A stretch of DNA of 64,000 nucleotides, from the NCBI GenBank assembly GCA_929200535.1, contig CAKMZV010000002.1, positions 11,537 through 75,536 on the forward strand, read 5' to 3'. Below, piece after piece: positions 31,645 to 41,954 of the stretch. Each line of letters starts with the position of its first letter. The first letter of the stretch is position 1. The position numbers and the translations under genes were made by a program. The notes under the pieces were generated by a model. The model had not been told where the DNA came from. It was given only the letters and a program-made list of their open reading frames with translations, and did no database searches. The DNA is from an uncultured Gammaproteobacteria bacterium. Lineage in GTDB: Bacteria > Pseudomonadota > Gammaproteobacteria > CAKMZV01.

Positions 31645-31988
31645 GTTTTATCTTTATTGAAGAATCAACGTTTACAAGAGAATTTAAGAAACTACAAAGA
31701 AATTACCCTTCTTTACCCGAAGACTTTAAAATTTTAAAAACGGTTCTATGCAACAATCCAACCGCAAAAAATGCCTCAAAGCATGCCGCGACGTTATATC
31801 AAAACGAACAAACCTTTATTATAAAAATTCGTATGATGTGTCGCTCGCTAAGAGGACGTTCTTTACGTGTTATTTATTGCTATAACGGCGAACGCATCGA
31901 ATTTGTCTTTCTTGAAATTTATTACAAAGGAAAAAAGGAAAACGAGGATACGAAACGTATTGAAAATTTTTTACAAAACAAAAAATAG
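31641..31988 (+). CDS. RelE/ParE-superfamily-like toxin partner
   Basis: ATGA overlap with the antitoxin; 115 aa; FTREFKKLQRNYPSLPEDF ... IIKIRMMCRSLRGRSLRVIYCYNGERIEFVFLEIYYKGKKENEDTKRI matches a RelE-fold pattern. Confidence 0.78.
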   Translation: MSFIFIEESTFTREFKKLQRNYPSLPEDFKILKTVLCNNPTAKNASKHAATLYQNEQTFIIKIRMMCRSLRGRSLRVIYCYNGERIEFVFLEIYYKGKKENEDTKRIENFLQNKK

Positions 31989-31993
31989 AAAAA

Positions 31994-32740
31994 ATGAACT
32001 TTGATATTATCCCAGCGATTGACCTAAAAGAAGGGCAATGTGTTCGTCTGAAACAAGGGCGGATGGAGGATGCTACGGTTTATCATAAAGACCCCACCGT
32101 TGCCGCAAAAAAATGGTTAGAAGCAGGTAGCCGAAGATTGCATATCGTCGATCTTGATGGTGCTTTTGCCGGCAAGCCTGTCAATCTTGATATTATCTAT
32201 CAAATATGTCGGGAATGCCCCAGCCTCGAGATTCAAATTGGTGGCGGTATTCGCCAAATGCAAACAATCAAGGATTATCTTTCGGTGGGAGTGAAATACT
32301 GTATTCTCGGAACCAGTGCAGTTAAGGAACCCGATTTTGTTGCTCAAGCAAGCGAAGATTATCCTCAACAAATTATTCTTGGGGTTGATGCTAAAGATGG
32401 CTGGGTTGCCCTTGAGGGATGGGATGAGGCAAGCAGCCTTAAAGCCAGTGAGTTGATTTTACGCTTTGCCAAGCAACCTATCGCCGCGGTGATTTACACT
32501 GATATTCAACGAGATGGAATGCTTCAAGGGGTGAATTTAGAGGCAACCATTGAACTTGCCCAACAAAGCTCTTTTCCAATTATTGCCTCTGGTGGCGTTA
32601 AGGATAGTGAAGATATAAGGCAACTACTCACGGCTCACCCTAATATTCAAGGGGTTATTGCCGGTCGTGCATTATACAGCGGTGATTTGGTGCTTTCGGA
32701 TACTCTTGAGCTTGTTTCCAATACCGCAAATACAAAATAA
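31994..32740 (+). CDS. hisA: Phosphoribosylformimino-5-aminoimidazole carboxamide ribotide isomerase
   Basis: [65 protein letters not shown]. Confidence 0.97.
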   Translation: MNFDIIPAIDLKEGQCVRLKQGRMEDATVYHKDPTVAAKKWLEAGSRRLHIVDLDGAFAGKPVNLDIIYQICRECPSLEIQIGGGIRQMQTIKDYLSVGVKYCILGTSAVKEPDFVAQASEDYPQQIILGVDAKDGWVALEGWDEASSLKASELILRFAKQPIAAVIYTDIQRDGMLQGVNLEATIELAQQSSFPIIASGGVKDSEDIRQLLTAHPNIQGVIAGRALYSGDLVLSDTLELVSNTANTK

Positions 32741-33504
32741 TGCCTTACACATATCGAATTATTCCTTGCCTTGATGTTGATAATGGGCGTGTTGTTAAGG
32801 GTACTAATTTTGTCGGCTTAAAAGATGCTGGCGATCCAGTGGAAATTGCCAAACGCTATAACCAAGAAGGTGCCGATGAATTAACCTTTTTGGATATTAG
32901 TGCGTCTCATCAAGGACGAGAAACCACTATTCAAATGGTGCAAGAGGTGGCAAAGCAACTTTTTATTCCTCTTACCGTTGGCGGAGGCATCCGCGAACTC
33001 TCCGATATTGAGCAAATGCTGCATTCAGGAGCGGATAAAGTTTCTATTAACACGGCAGCTATAAAAAACCCAGAATTAGTTAAGAGAGCTGCGCAACATT
33101 TTGGTAATCAATGCATCGTTGTTGCTATTGATGCCAAAAAAACTGCTGATGAAAAATGGGAAATTTTTACCCACGGAGGCAGGAATCCCACTGGTTTGGA
33201 TGCCATTGAATGGGCAAAAAAAATGGCAGATTATGGTGCCGGAGAAATTCTACTCACCTCTATGGATAGAGATGGCACAAAAGAAGGCTTTGATTTATTA
33301 TTAACACAGGCGATTAGCGAATCAATCTCCGTCCCGGTCATTGCCTCCGGAGGCGTTGGCAATCTTCAACACCTTGCCGATGGTATTAAAAAAGGAAAAG
33401 CACAGGCGGTGCTGGCTGCCAGTATTTTTCATTTTGGCGAATATACTATTGGGCAAGCCAAACAGTACTTACAGAAACAAAATATTCCTATGAGGTTGGC
33501 TTAA
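32740..33504 (+). CDS. hisF: Imidazole glycerol phosphate synthase subunit HisF
   Basis: [78 protein letters not shown]. Confidence 0.98.
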   Translation: MPYTYRIIPCLDVDNGRVVKGTNFVGLKDAGDPVEIAKRYNQEGADELTFLDISASHQGRETTIQMVQEVAKQLFIPLTVGGGIRELSDIEQMLHSGADKVSINTAAIKNPELVKRAAQHFGNQCIVVAIDAKKTADEKWEIFTHGGRNPTGLDAIEWAKKMADYGAGEILLTSMDRDGTKEGFDLLLTQAISESISVPVIASGGVGNLQHLADGIKKGKAQAVLAASIFHFGEYTIGQAKQYLQKQNIPMRLA

Positions 33505-33609
33505 TAAAGCTGACTCCATCCAATGTTGTAAAACACCAAAAATTCCTCGTTTAACGAACCCAAAACAAAGTTCTTGTCTATAAGGTTCTCTCTAATTTTT
33601 GTTATTGGA

Positions 33610-34056
33610 TTATTGATTATTTTCGCAAGCACGCTTGGATAAAGAAAAGCCATCAAGGCTGACACGTGCACCACATGAAAATAGGCGTGAACAATGATGG
33701 TTTTTATCATCCATTTTTAGTTGTTTTTCAGTTAATGTTAGGGCAAGCTGACAGTTCATATTAAAACGACTGTCTTTGAAACTAAAAATGAGTTGGTCTT
33801 CCTTTCGAACTGAGTCAAGCTGAGCTCCTTCTTCTGGAACCAAATGGCAAACATGAAGGTTTGCACCTGTAATCTGTCCAGCAATTTTATATTTTCCTAT
33901 GTTATTTACGGAAATTTGAACCCAACTGGTTGCTGATGAGTTTTTTTCAGTGGCGGCAGTTGCAATATTTTCAGTCGCAAAATAACAACCTTCAAGCTCA
34001 GTTTTTGCACAGGCTGATATCAAGAGCACAAAAAAAATTAGGATTAGTTTTCTCAT
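33610..34056 (-). CDS. Hypothetical lipoprotein
   Basis: Lipobox LLISAC; 148 aa, no family recognised. Confidence 0.6.
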   Translation of the reverse strand: MRKLILIFFVLLISACAKTELEGCYFATENIATAATEKNSSATSWVQISVNNIGKYKIAGQITGANLHVCHLVPEEGAQLDSVRKEDQLIFSFKDSRFNMNCQLALTLTEKQLKMDDKNHHCSRLFSCGARVSLDGFSLSKRACENNQ

Positions 34057-34224
34057 CGATTTACTCTAACCTCTTAATATTTTCGATGAGTATGTGATTT
34101 CTGCACAAACCGACAAGAGCTCGACACAATCGCATTTCAGCCGGTTATAGCAAAAAAAAACAGCTCTTTTTGAGAGTAATTGATTTTGGTTTGATTCAAG
34201 TTTTTTAACCGGTACAGCAATCAA

Positions 34225-34560
34225 TTACTTAAAACTAAAACTCTCGCCACAGCCACAAGCCTCTGCTACATTCGGATTGATAAACTCAAAACCATAATTG
34301 AGAATATTTTGTTTCACATAGTCCACCGTAGTGCCTTCTAACTTAAGCAAACTTTTTGCATCAACGACAACGTTTATCCCCTGAGAAATAAAAATATGGT
34401 CCTCTTCTTTAGCTTCATCGACATAATCAACCGTATAAGCATAGCCGGTGCAACCACTAACACGCATACCAACCCGCAAACCAAACCCTTCACCTCTTTT
34501 TTCAAGCATTTTGCGTATATGATCCGCAGCTCTTTCCGTTAACTCTATTGACTGACTCAC
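34225..34560 (-). CDS. HesB/IscA/ErpA-family iron-sulfur cluster insertion protein
   Basis: VGMRVSGCTGYAYTVDYVDEAKEEDHIF ... FINPNVAEACGCGESF (C-x64-66-CGC type cysteines). Confidence 0.93.
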   Translation of the reverse strand: MSQSIELTERAADHIRKMLEKRGEGFGLRVGMRVSGCTGYAYTVDYVDEAKEEDHIFISQGINVVVDAKSLLKLEGTTVDYVKQNILNYGFEFINPNVAEACGCGESFSFK

Positions 34561-34678
34561 AAAAACCTCTCCAATTAAAAAACAAATATATCTCTAAGAC
34601 TTTATATTGTAACGCTTACCTAACTTTTCAAGAGGACAACCGCCAAACATTTTCTATTTTTCATCATTATCCCCTCTC

Positions 34679-35356
34679 TTAGGTCAAAAGCCATGCATTT
34701 TCTGTCACCTCTTTGACTGCTTTTATTCCATTAGGAATAAAGCTCCCTTTATTTTGTAATCCACCAGGAATAAGAATTTTTTCAATATGGGTTAATTGGT
34801 AATGGTGCCCATAGTGGGCTTGTATTTCCTGAGGTGGGATAGCGAAGGGTGGACCTGCCATTTCTTGTTGATCGTAATTTAAAGTAATAAGCAATTGTTT
34901 GGTCTGGTTGCTGATTTCGATTAAATGTTGAGCATATCTTTCGCGCATCAAACCAGGTAATGCAATTAAGGCGGCACGATCATAAATAGCATCTACCAAG
35001 CCCAAATCATTATCAGAAAAGTGAAAAATATCCCCAACCCAAACCTCTAAAGGTATATTTTCATCTGTGCTAAAATAACACAAGAAATTCTTTTTCTGGG
35101 TTATCTTAGGTGTAATCGACAATTCACGAAATAATTGCTGTACGGCTATTTCCACTAATTCTAAACCAATAACTCGATAACCTTGAGAAAGCAGCCAAGC
35201 AACATCTAAAGATTTTCCACACAATGGTACAAAAACCTTATCTCCACGGGATAATTTTAATTTCTCAAGGTGTTTAAGCAATAGAGGGTTCGGGGCATTC
35301 TCGTGAAACCCTATTTGATTCTCTTGCCAGCGTTTTTTCCAGAAAGTTGCTTCCAT
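34679..35356 (-). CDS. tpm: Thiopurine S-methyltransferase
   Basis: MEATFWKKRWQENQIGFHENAPNPLLLKHLEKL, VFVPLCGKSLDVAWLLSQGYRVIGLELVEIAVQQLF. Confidence 0.94.
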   Translation of the reverse strand: MEATFWKKRWQENQIGFHENAPNPLLLKHLEKLKLSRGDKVFVPLCGKSLDVAWLLSQGYRVIGLELVEIAVQQLFRELSITPKITQKKNFLCYFSTDENIPLEVWVGDIFHFSDNDLGLVDAIYDRAALIALPGLMRERYAQHLIEISNQTKQLLITLNYDQQEMAGPPFAIPPQEIQAHYGHHYQLTHIEKILIPGGLQNKGSFIPNGIKAVKEVTENAWLLT

Positions 35357-35492
35357 AAATTAAATTTTAATCTTTTTCGTGGGTTTTTTCTTTGTGCTGC
35401 GTATTATGTATTAAGCCAAGCAATTTTTTGCTTTTTTTAAAACCGAAAGCATTTGAGTTTTTAAGTGTTTTCATTTATTTTGGAGTTTAATT

Positions 35493-36032
35493 ATGAAAAA
35501 AAATGTTTATTTAACTAGCCTAGCCCTTCTTACAACTACCGTTGTTTTTTCACCAGCATCTGCTGATGATCAAGGAAAGGGGCATTATGACCATCAATAT
35601 TCAGAAGGTGGTGATTATCATGGTAAAAGAAAGCATCATCGTAAAGGTCATTTTTTTAAACGTTTAGATGATAACAAGGATGGCTTTATTAGCTTAGAAG
35701 AGCATAAGAAGGTCGTGGAGCATATTTTTAAACGTTTAGATGATAATAAAGATAACATTATCAGCAAAGATGAACGACCCAAACGCCATAAAAATAGACT
35801 TATGATGTTTGGTTTTACCGCGGATGATGAACCCACCAAAGAAGCCGTTCTTGAAAAGTTAACAAAACACCATAAAGAAGCAGATACAAATAATGATGGG
35901 AAATTAACTCGAGATGAACTACAATCACATTACAAAAACCAGCGTTTTAAGCGTATCGATGCAAATCAAGATGGTAGCATTAGCAAAGAAGAGTTTTTAA
36001 ACTTTAAAGCAAATAAAAAAGCAAAAAAATAA
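35493..36032 (+). CDS. Secreted EF-hand protein
   Basis: Signal peptide (ALLTTTVVFSPASA); EF-hand loops DDNKDGFISLEE, DDNKDNIISKDE, DTNNDGKLTRDE, DANQDGSISKEE. Confidence 0.88.
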   Translation: MKKNVYLTSLALLTTTVVFSPASADDQGKGHYDHQYSEGGDYHGKRKHHRKGHFFKRLDDNKDGFISLEEHKKVVEHIFKRLDDNKDNIISKDERPKRHKNRLMMFGFTADDEPTKEAVLEKLTKHHKEADTNNDGKLTRDELQSHYKNQRFKRIDANQDGSISKEEFLNFKANKKAKK

Positions 36033-36061
36033 TTGATGTATGTCCACGCCCCCTTGTTCCT

Positions 36062-36094
36062 GAGATCTTTGCAAAAAAGATATGCCAAGGTCTC
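36062..36094. repeat. 33-bp minimal MITE copy
   Basis: GAGATCTTTGCAAAAAAGATATGCCAAGGTCTC. Confidence 0.8.
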
Positions 36095-36151
36095 TGCTTA
36101 TGAACAAAGGGGCGTTTGTTTTTATGAGATTTCTACCTAAAAGGATATATT

Positions 36152-36733
36152 ATGAGCAACCCCCCTCCCTCTATACCACTAAAAAGAAAAAAAGTAGCCC
36201 TATATCTTTTCTTGAGCTTTTCGGTTGGTTTAATCCTTGGTGGAACAATTGTCGGCACCTCTTTTTATCATCATTTTTTTAACGAAAAACCCTGGAAGAA
36301 AGGGCATCAAAAACGCCCTCATCATTCTCTAAGATTGTTTAAACACATTGATAAAAAACCTCAAGATGGTGTGCTTAGGTTAGAAGAGATAGTAACCTTT
36401 GGCGAAAAACTTTTTATTCGTTTGGATGATAATGACGATGGCTATATCTCGCCTTCAGAAGCACCCAATCGCCCCCCCAAACATTGGCAAAAAGAATTTT
36501 TAGAAATCTTTAAACCAGGAGAGCAAACTTCTAAAAAAAAGTTTCTAAGCAGTATTCAAAATCTATTTAATAACAATGATATCAACCAAGATAAGCAAAT
36601 TACACCACGAGAAATGCAACAAAGTTTTAAGAATCGCTTATTTTCTAAAATAGATACCAATCAAGATGGTGTGCTTTCTAAAGAGGAGTTTTTAAATCAT
36701 CGCCCTCGATTCCGTAGAAAGCGCTCAAAATAA
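36152..36733 (+). CDS. Membrane-anchored EF-hand protein
   Basis: N-terminal TM (VALYLFLSFSVGLILGGTIVGTSFY); EF-hand loops DDNDDGYISPSE, DINQDKQITPRE, DTNQDGVLSKEE. Confidence 0.86.
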   Translation: MSNPPPSIPLKRKKVALYLFLSFSVGLILGGTIVGTSFYHHFFNEKPWKKGHQKRPHHSLRLFKHIDKKPQDGVLRLEEIVTFGEKLFIRLDDNDDGYISPSEAPNRPPKHWQKEFLEIFKPGEQTSKKKFLSSIQNLFNNNDINQDKQITPREMQQSFKNRLFSKIDTNQDGVLSKEEFLNHRPRFRRKRSK

Positions 36734-36750
36734 CAAAAGCACGATTACTT

Positions 36751-37322
36751 ATGCTAACCCCCCTCCTCTCTGACAATCGTCTAATAGAGAGGATTACCAA
36801 TGGAAATGCAAAGGCTTTTGATGAATTGGTAAAACGTTATGAAAAAAGGTTGTATTATTTTTGCTTTCATCTTTTACAAAACAGAGAAAATGCCGAAGAT
36901 ATTGTACAGCACACCTTTTTAAAATTTTGGCAAAATCCTGATGCTTTTGATACCAATCAAAAGACCCTTTTTTCTACTTGGATTTACCAAGTCGCAAAAA
37001 ATAAATGCACCGATCATTTTAGAAAAAATAATCGAATGCTCCTCGGAGAAGACAATGATTTAGCAGAAAATATAGAAAAAACCCATACGGCAACAGAAAA
37101 ATCTCAGCCCGATATACACTATGAACAGCAAGAACAGTATAAAATACTTCAAAAGGCAATAAATACTTTGGAGGAAGATGCACGCACAATTGTTATTCTT
37201 TTTCATTTGCAAAACAAAAGCCAAGAAGAGGTGGCACAAATTATGCAAATGAACAAACGAATGGTTGAGGGACATCTATACAGAGCAAGAGCCAAAATGA
37301 AATTATTTTTGCAAGAGGATTT

Positions 37323-37326
<4 letters not shown>
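36751..37326 (+). CDS. ECF-type RNA polymerase sigma factor
   Basis: Sigma70 r2 (FDELVKRYEKRLYYFCFHLLQNRENAEDIVQHTFLKFWQ...STWIYQVAKNKCTDHFRK) and r4 (INTLEEDARTIVILFHLQNKSQEEVAQIMQMNKRMVEGHLYRARAKMK). Confidence 0.93.
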
Positions 37327-38637
<1,311 letters not shown>

Positions 38638-38663
38638 ATCGTGATAATCATAGGAAATTTTAA

Positions 38664-39959
38664 TTGGACATCCCAACTTGGTTATTGTTTATAGCCTTAA
38701 TCTTTAATCTTATGCTCTCGGCTTTTTTTTCAAGCTCTGAAACGGCTATGATGAGCTTGGAACGCTATCGCCTCAAACAACACGTAGCACTAAATAAAGG
38801 TTGGGCTATTATTGCTGAACAGTTATTAAAAAAACCAGATCGCCTCATTGGGGTTATCTTGTTGGGAAATAACTTTGTTAATATTCTTGCCTCTGCTATT
38901 AGCACACTTATCGCCTTAAGGTTGGGTGGTAATTATGGCTTAGCTGTTGCTACCGGGCTGCTTACCTTAATCGTGCTAATTTTCTGTGAAGTTGCCCCCA
39001 AAACTTTTGCCGCAAAGAACCCAGAGTTGGTCGTTAGTTTTGTCGCAAGAATTCTTGCTGTATTAAAAAAGTTACTCTTCCCTATCACAATTATTGTGAA
39101 TAGTATTGCCAATTTTACTTTGTGGATTTTTGGTGAAAAGCCTAATCAAACATCACAAAATTTGAGTAGCGAACAACTACGAATTATGCTCCAAGATGGA
39201 GAACACTCTAATGAGGAGTCTGTTCAAAAAATGATTCTTAATTTATTGGAATTAGAAAAACTAAGCATTCAATCTATTATGCGTCCAATAAATGAAATTA
39301 TCGGCATAAACACGCACGACTCAGAAGAACAAATTTTACAACTTCTTAATAATAGCCCATACGATCGCCTGCCTCTATATGAAGAAACTTTTGATCAACT
39401 CATTGGTATTATCCATATCAGAGATACCGTAAAACTCTTGCAAAACTTTAACCTCTCACAGCTTATTGAGATGGTCGAGCCGTGCCATTATGTTCCAGAA
39501 AACGCCTCGCTCTCTTCTCAACTTATCCAATTTCAACAACGCCGACACCCGATGGCTTTTGTAATTGATGAATATGGCAATATTAAAGGTTTAATAACGA
39601 TTGAAGATATTCTTGGAGAAATTGTGGGCGATTACACCACCGATATTACAGATGAAGTCGTAGAATATGAGCACCTCAATGATGGTAGCTTAAACGTAAA
39701 TGGTGAATATTCTTTGCGTGATTTACAAACCGAGCATAAAATTATATTAGAGAGCCAGATGGAAACGACGGTTAATGGTTTTATTTTAGAGATTTATGGT
39801 GAGATTCCGCCGGCAAAAATTAGTATAAAATATCGTGATTATGTATTGGAGGTGCGAGAAGTTAACGATGGTTTTATTTCCCTTGTTAACATCTCAAAAT
39901 TCTCTAAAAACGTTTTTAAAGAGCCCACAACAAAAAGAATAAATAATGATAAATCTTGA
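38664..39959 (+). CDS. CNNM/CorC-family membrane transporter (DUF21 + CBS + CorC_HlyC domains)
   Basis: AFFSSSETAMMSLERYRLKQ, CBS pairs SIMRPINEIIGINTHDSEEQ, FVIDEYGNIKGLITIEDILGEIVGD. TTG start. Confidence 0.93.
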   Translation: MDIPTWLLFIALIFNLMLSAFFSSSETAMMSLERYRLKQHVALNKGWAIIAEQLLKKPDRLIGVILLGNNFVNILASAISTLIALRLGGNYGLAVATGLLTLIVLIFCEVAPKTFAAKNPELVVSFVARILAVLKKLLFPITIIVNSIANFTLWIFGEKPNQTSQNLSSEQLRIMLQDGEHSNEESVQKMILNLLELEKLSIQSIMRPINEIIGINTHDSEEQILQLLNNSPYDRLPLYEETFDQLIGIIHIRDTVKLLQNFNLSQLIEMVEPCHYVPENASLSSQLIQFQQRRHPMAFVIDEYGNIKGLITIEDILGEIVGDYTTDITDEVVEYEHLNDGSLNVNGEYSLRDLQTEHKIILESQMETTVNGFILEIYGEIPPAKISIKYRDYVLEVREVNDGFISLVNISKFSKNVFKEPTTKRINNDKS

Positions 39960-40758
39960 CCCTTTACTCAAAACTCTTCCTGAATATATACACGCGGCTT
40001 TAAATCCGTTTACCCAGTCTCGCCCAGCCTCCAGTACAATAATTACTAAGGAAGATGCTAGTAAAACAACCTCCTTTGATCTTGAACTACAAGAAAGGCT
40101 TCAAGAACTTTTAGTGAGGCTTTTTCCCTCTTTTTCAGCGTGGGGTGAAGAAAGCTTTATACAAAACTGCAAACTTGAAGACCAAGATATTAACCAAGGA
40201 ATACACTGGGTTATTGATCCAATTGACGGAACCACCAATTTTATACACAATATACCCGCTTTTTGCACAACCCTCAGTCTTATCTCAGAGGGTGAAGTGA
40301 TTGCTGGTGTCACTTATGACCCAAATCGCAAAGAACTCTTCCACGCCATAAAATCTCAGGGTGCTTTTTTTAATCACGAAAAAATCCCCCATAAGCAAGG
40401 ACCGGTGGAACTAAAAGAAAGCATCGCTTCTGTTGATTTTAAACGCCTTGGAACCAATCTAAGAAGTCATATTGCCCAACAGCAACCCTATTATTCACAA
40501 AGAAATTTTGGCTCTTCGGGTATAGAGTGGAGTTGGCTATCAATTAATCGTGTTGATATCTATTTACATGGCTCCCAAAGCCTCTGGGATTATGCTGGTG
40601 GATTACTTGCTATTCGAGAATTAGGCGGTGTTGCCAGCGACCTAAATGGTAACCCCATAGATAAACTAAGTTTAGAGAAAACTTCAATCCTCGCAAGTCA
40701 ATCAGCATCACTACACCAGGAGTGGTTAAAAATCATACGAACCGCAAATATAAAATGA
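39946..40758 (+). CDS. Inositol-monophosphatase family protein
   Basis: WGEES, WVIDPIDGTTNFIHNIPAFCTTLSL, LWDYAGGLLAIRELGG. Confidence 0.94.
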   Translation: MINLDPLLKTLPEYIHAALNPFTQSRPASSTIITKEDASKTTSFDLELQERLQELLVRLFPSFSAWGEESFIQNCKLEDQDINQGIHWVIDPIDGTTNFIHNIPAFCTTLSLISEGEVIAGVTYDPNRKELFHAIKSQGAFFNHEKIPHKQGPVELKESIASVDFKRLGTNLRSHIAQQQPYYSQRNFGSSGIEWSWLSINRVDIYLHGSQSLWDYAGGLLAIRELGGVASDLNGNPIDKLSLEKTSILASQSASLHQEWLKIIRTANIK

Positions 40759-41954
40759 CATCTACTTTTAAACTTTTTAGGGGGCTTTGTATTTTTCTCG
40801 CGTTTTACGGCACCCAATCATTTACCCAACCTAAGCTTCATTTTGAAAAAGAAAAAAATCGTTTTAATTTTGCCCAAATGCATCTTGGCTATGAGTATAG
40901 CCAAATGAATTTAAAAATACCCACAATAACGAACCCTATTGAGGAACAGGCAGAAATCCATAATATTGTTTTTGGAGGATGGCACTTTTGGGGGATGGCT
41001 GATTTTTATCTCGCGTTTCCAGTGCAAACACACGAAGAAAAAGGCCGCACTTTTTCTCCCGGAGTAGAAACCGCTTTTCGTTGGTATCCAACCCCTATCT
41101 CTGTCGATAAACTTAGACCTTTTCTCGGTATTGGTTTCAATTTTACAAAATACCAACAAGACCCAAACGCACCAAATAAAACAAATATTGGCTATCCAAT
41201 AAATGCAGGGTTAAGTCTTGCCAATAGAAATTTTCAATTAGAGCTCGGGGTTCGCTATCAACAAGATCCATCATTTAACTACTTTATATCAACCTCTCAA
41301 CAGCGCACATTTGAAGCAGAAAACACCTCTTTTTTCGTTGCTATTAAACGAATTGTTGATACCACGGTTCGAGCAAAACGCCATGGACAAATCAACCAAA
41401 AAACAGGATTTTACCCCTTTGTCGGTGTGGGACCCTCTGCCGCTTGGATTACCGCTGGAGAAAACTCCTATTTCAAGCAAAACACCCCCTGGATAGATGG
41501 CGATGTTGCAATTAATATCTTTCCCGAAATTTCTGCCGGCGTTCACTGGAAAAACAGTGCCACATTAAGCCATCGAACAATTTTTCAGGTGGCTTGGAGA
41601 CAATTTAACTACACCCTAAAAGGATATGAAAGTCACTACAATTTAGGCTATAACAGTTTCGCTTTTGAAATCGCACAAACCCTTTTTGACTACCACGGGT
41701 TTGTCCCCTTTGTTGGATTAAGTTATAACAACGTTAAGACGTCCATTTCTGGCGATATTTCCAGCAAGGAAAATCTTTCGCTTATTGGTGCCCTTTTTGG
41801 ATGGGATATTTTACCAATAGGTACTCGCTCTCCTTGGGCTTTGCGCACCAATTTGCGATGGTACCCAAAAGTTGAACTGACTCTTGAAGACGATCAAACC
41901 GTTGCTTTTCCAAACTTTGAATTCAACTTTATACAGTGGATTTATCAGTTTTAA
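40755..41954 (+). CDS. Putative outer-membrane beta-barrel protein
   Basis: Signal peptide MTSTFKLFRGLCIFLAFYGTQSFTQ; alternating aromatic/hydrophobic strands and C-terminal FEFNFIQWIYQF. ATG at 40755 preferred over 40722 (which overlaps the upstream gene). Confidence 0.65.
   Translation: MTSTFKLFRGLCIFLAFYGTQSFTQPKLHFEKEKNRFNFAQMHLGYEYSQMNLKIPTITNPIEEQAEIHNIVFGGWHFWGMADFYLAFPVQTHEEKGRTFSPGVETAFRWYPTPISVDKLRPFLGIGFNFTKYQQDPNAPNKTNIGYPINAGLSLANRNFQLELGVRYQQDPSFNYFISTSQQRTFEAENTSFFVAIKRIVDTTVRAKRHGQINQKTGFYPFVGVGPSAAWITAGENSYFKQNTPWIDGDVAINIFPEISAGVHWKNSATLSHRTIFQVAWRQFNYTLKGYESHYNLGYNSFAFEIAQTLFDYHGFVPFVGLSYNNVKTSISGDISSKENLSLIGALFGWDILPIGTRSPWALRTNLRWYPKVELTLEDDQTVAFPNFEFNFIQWIYQF

Noticed and set aside
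34138-34215. Interpretation of ccggtta...taaccgg as a simple Rho-independent terminator
   Set aside because: Loop is too long (58 nt) and no T-run follows the arm on the minus strand; kept only as a possible pseudoknot.
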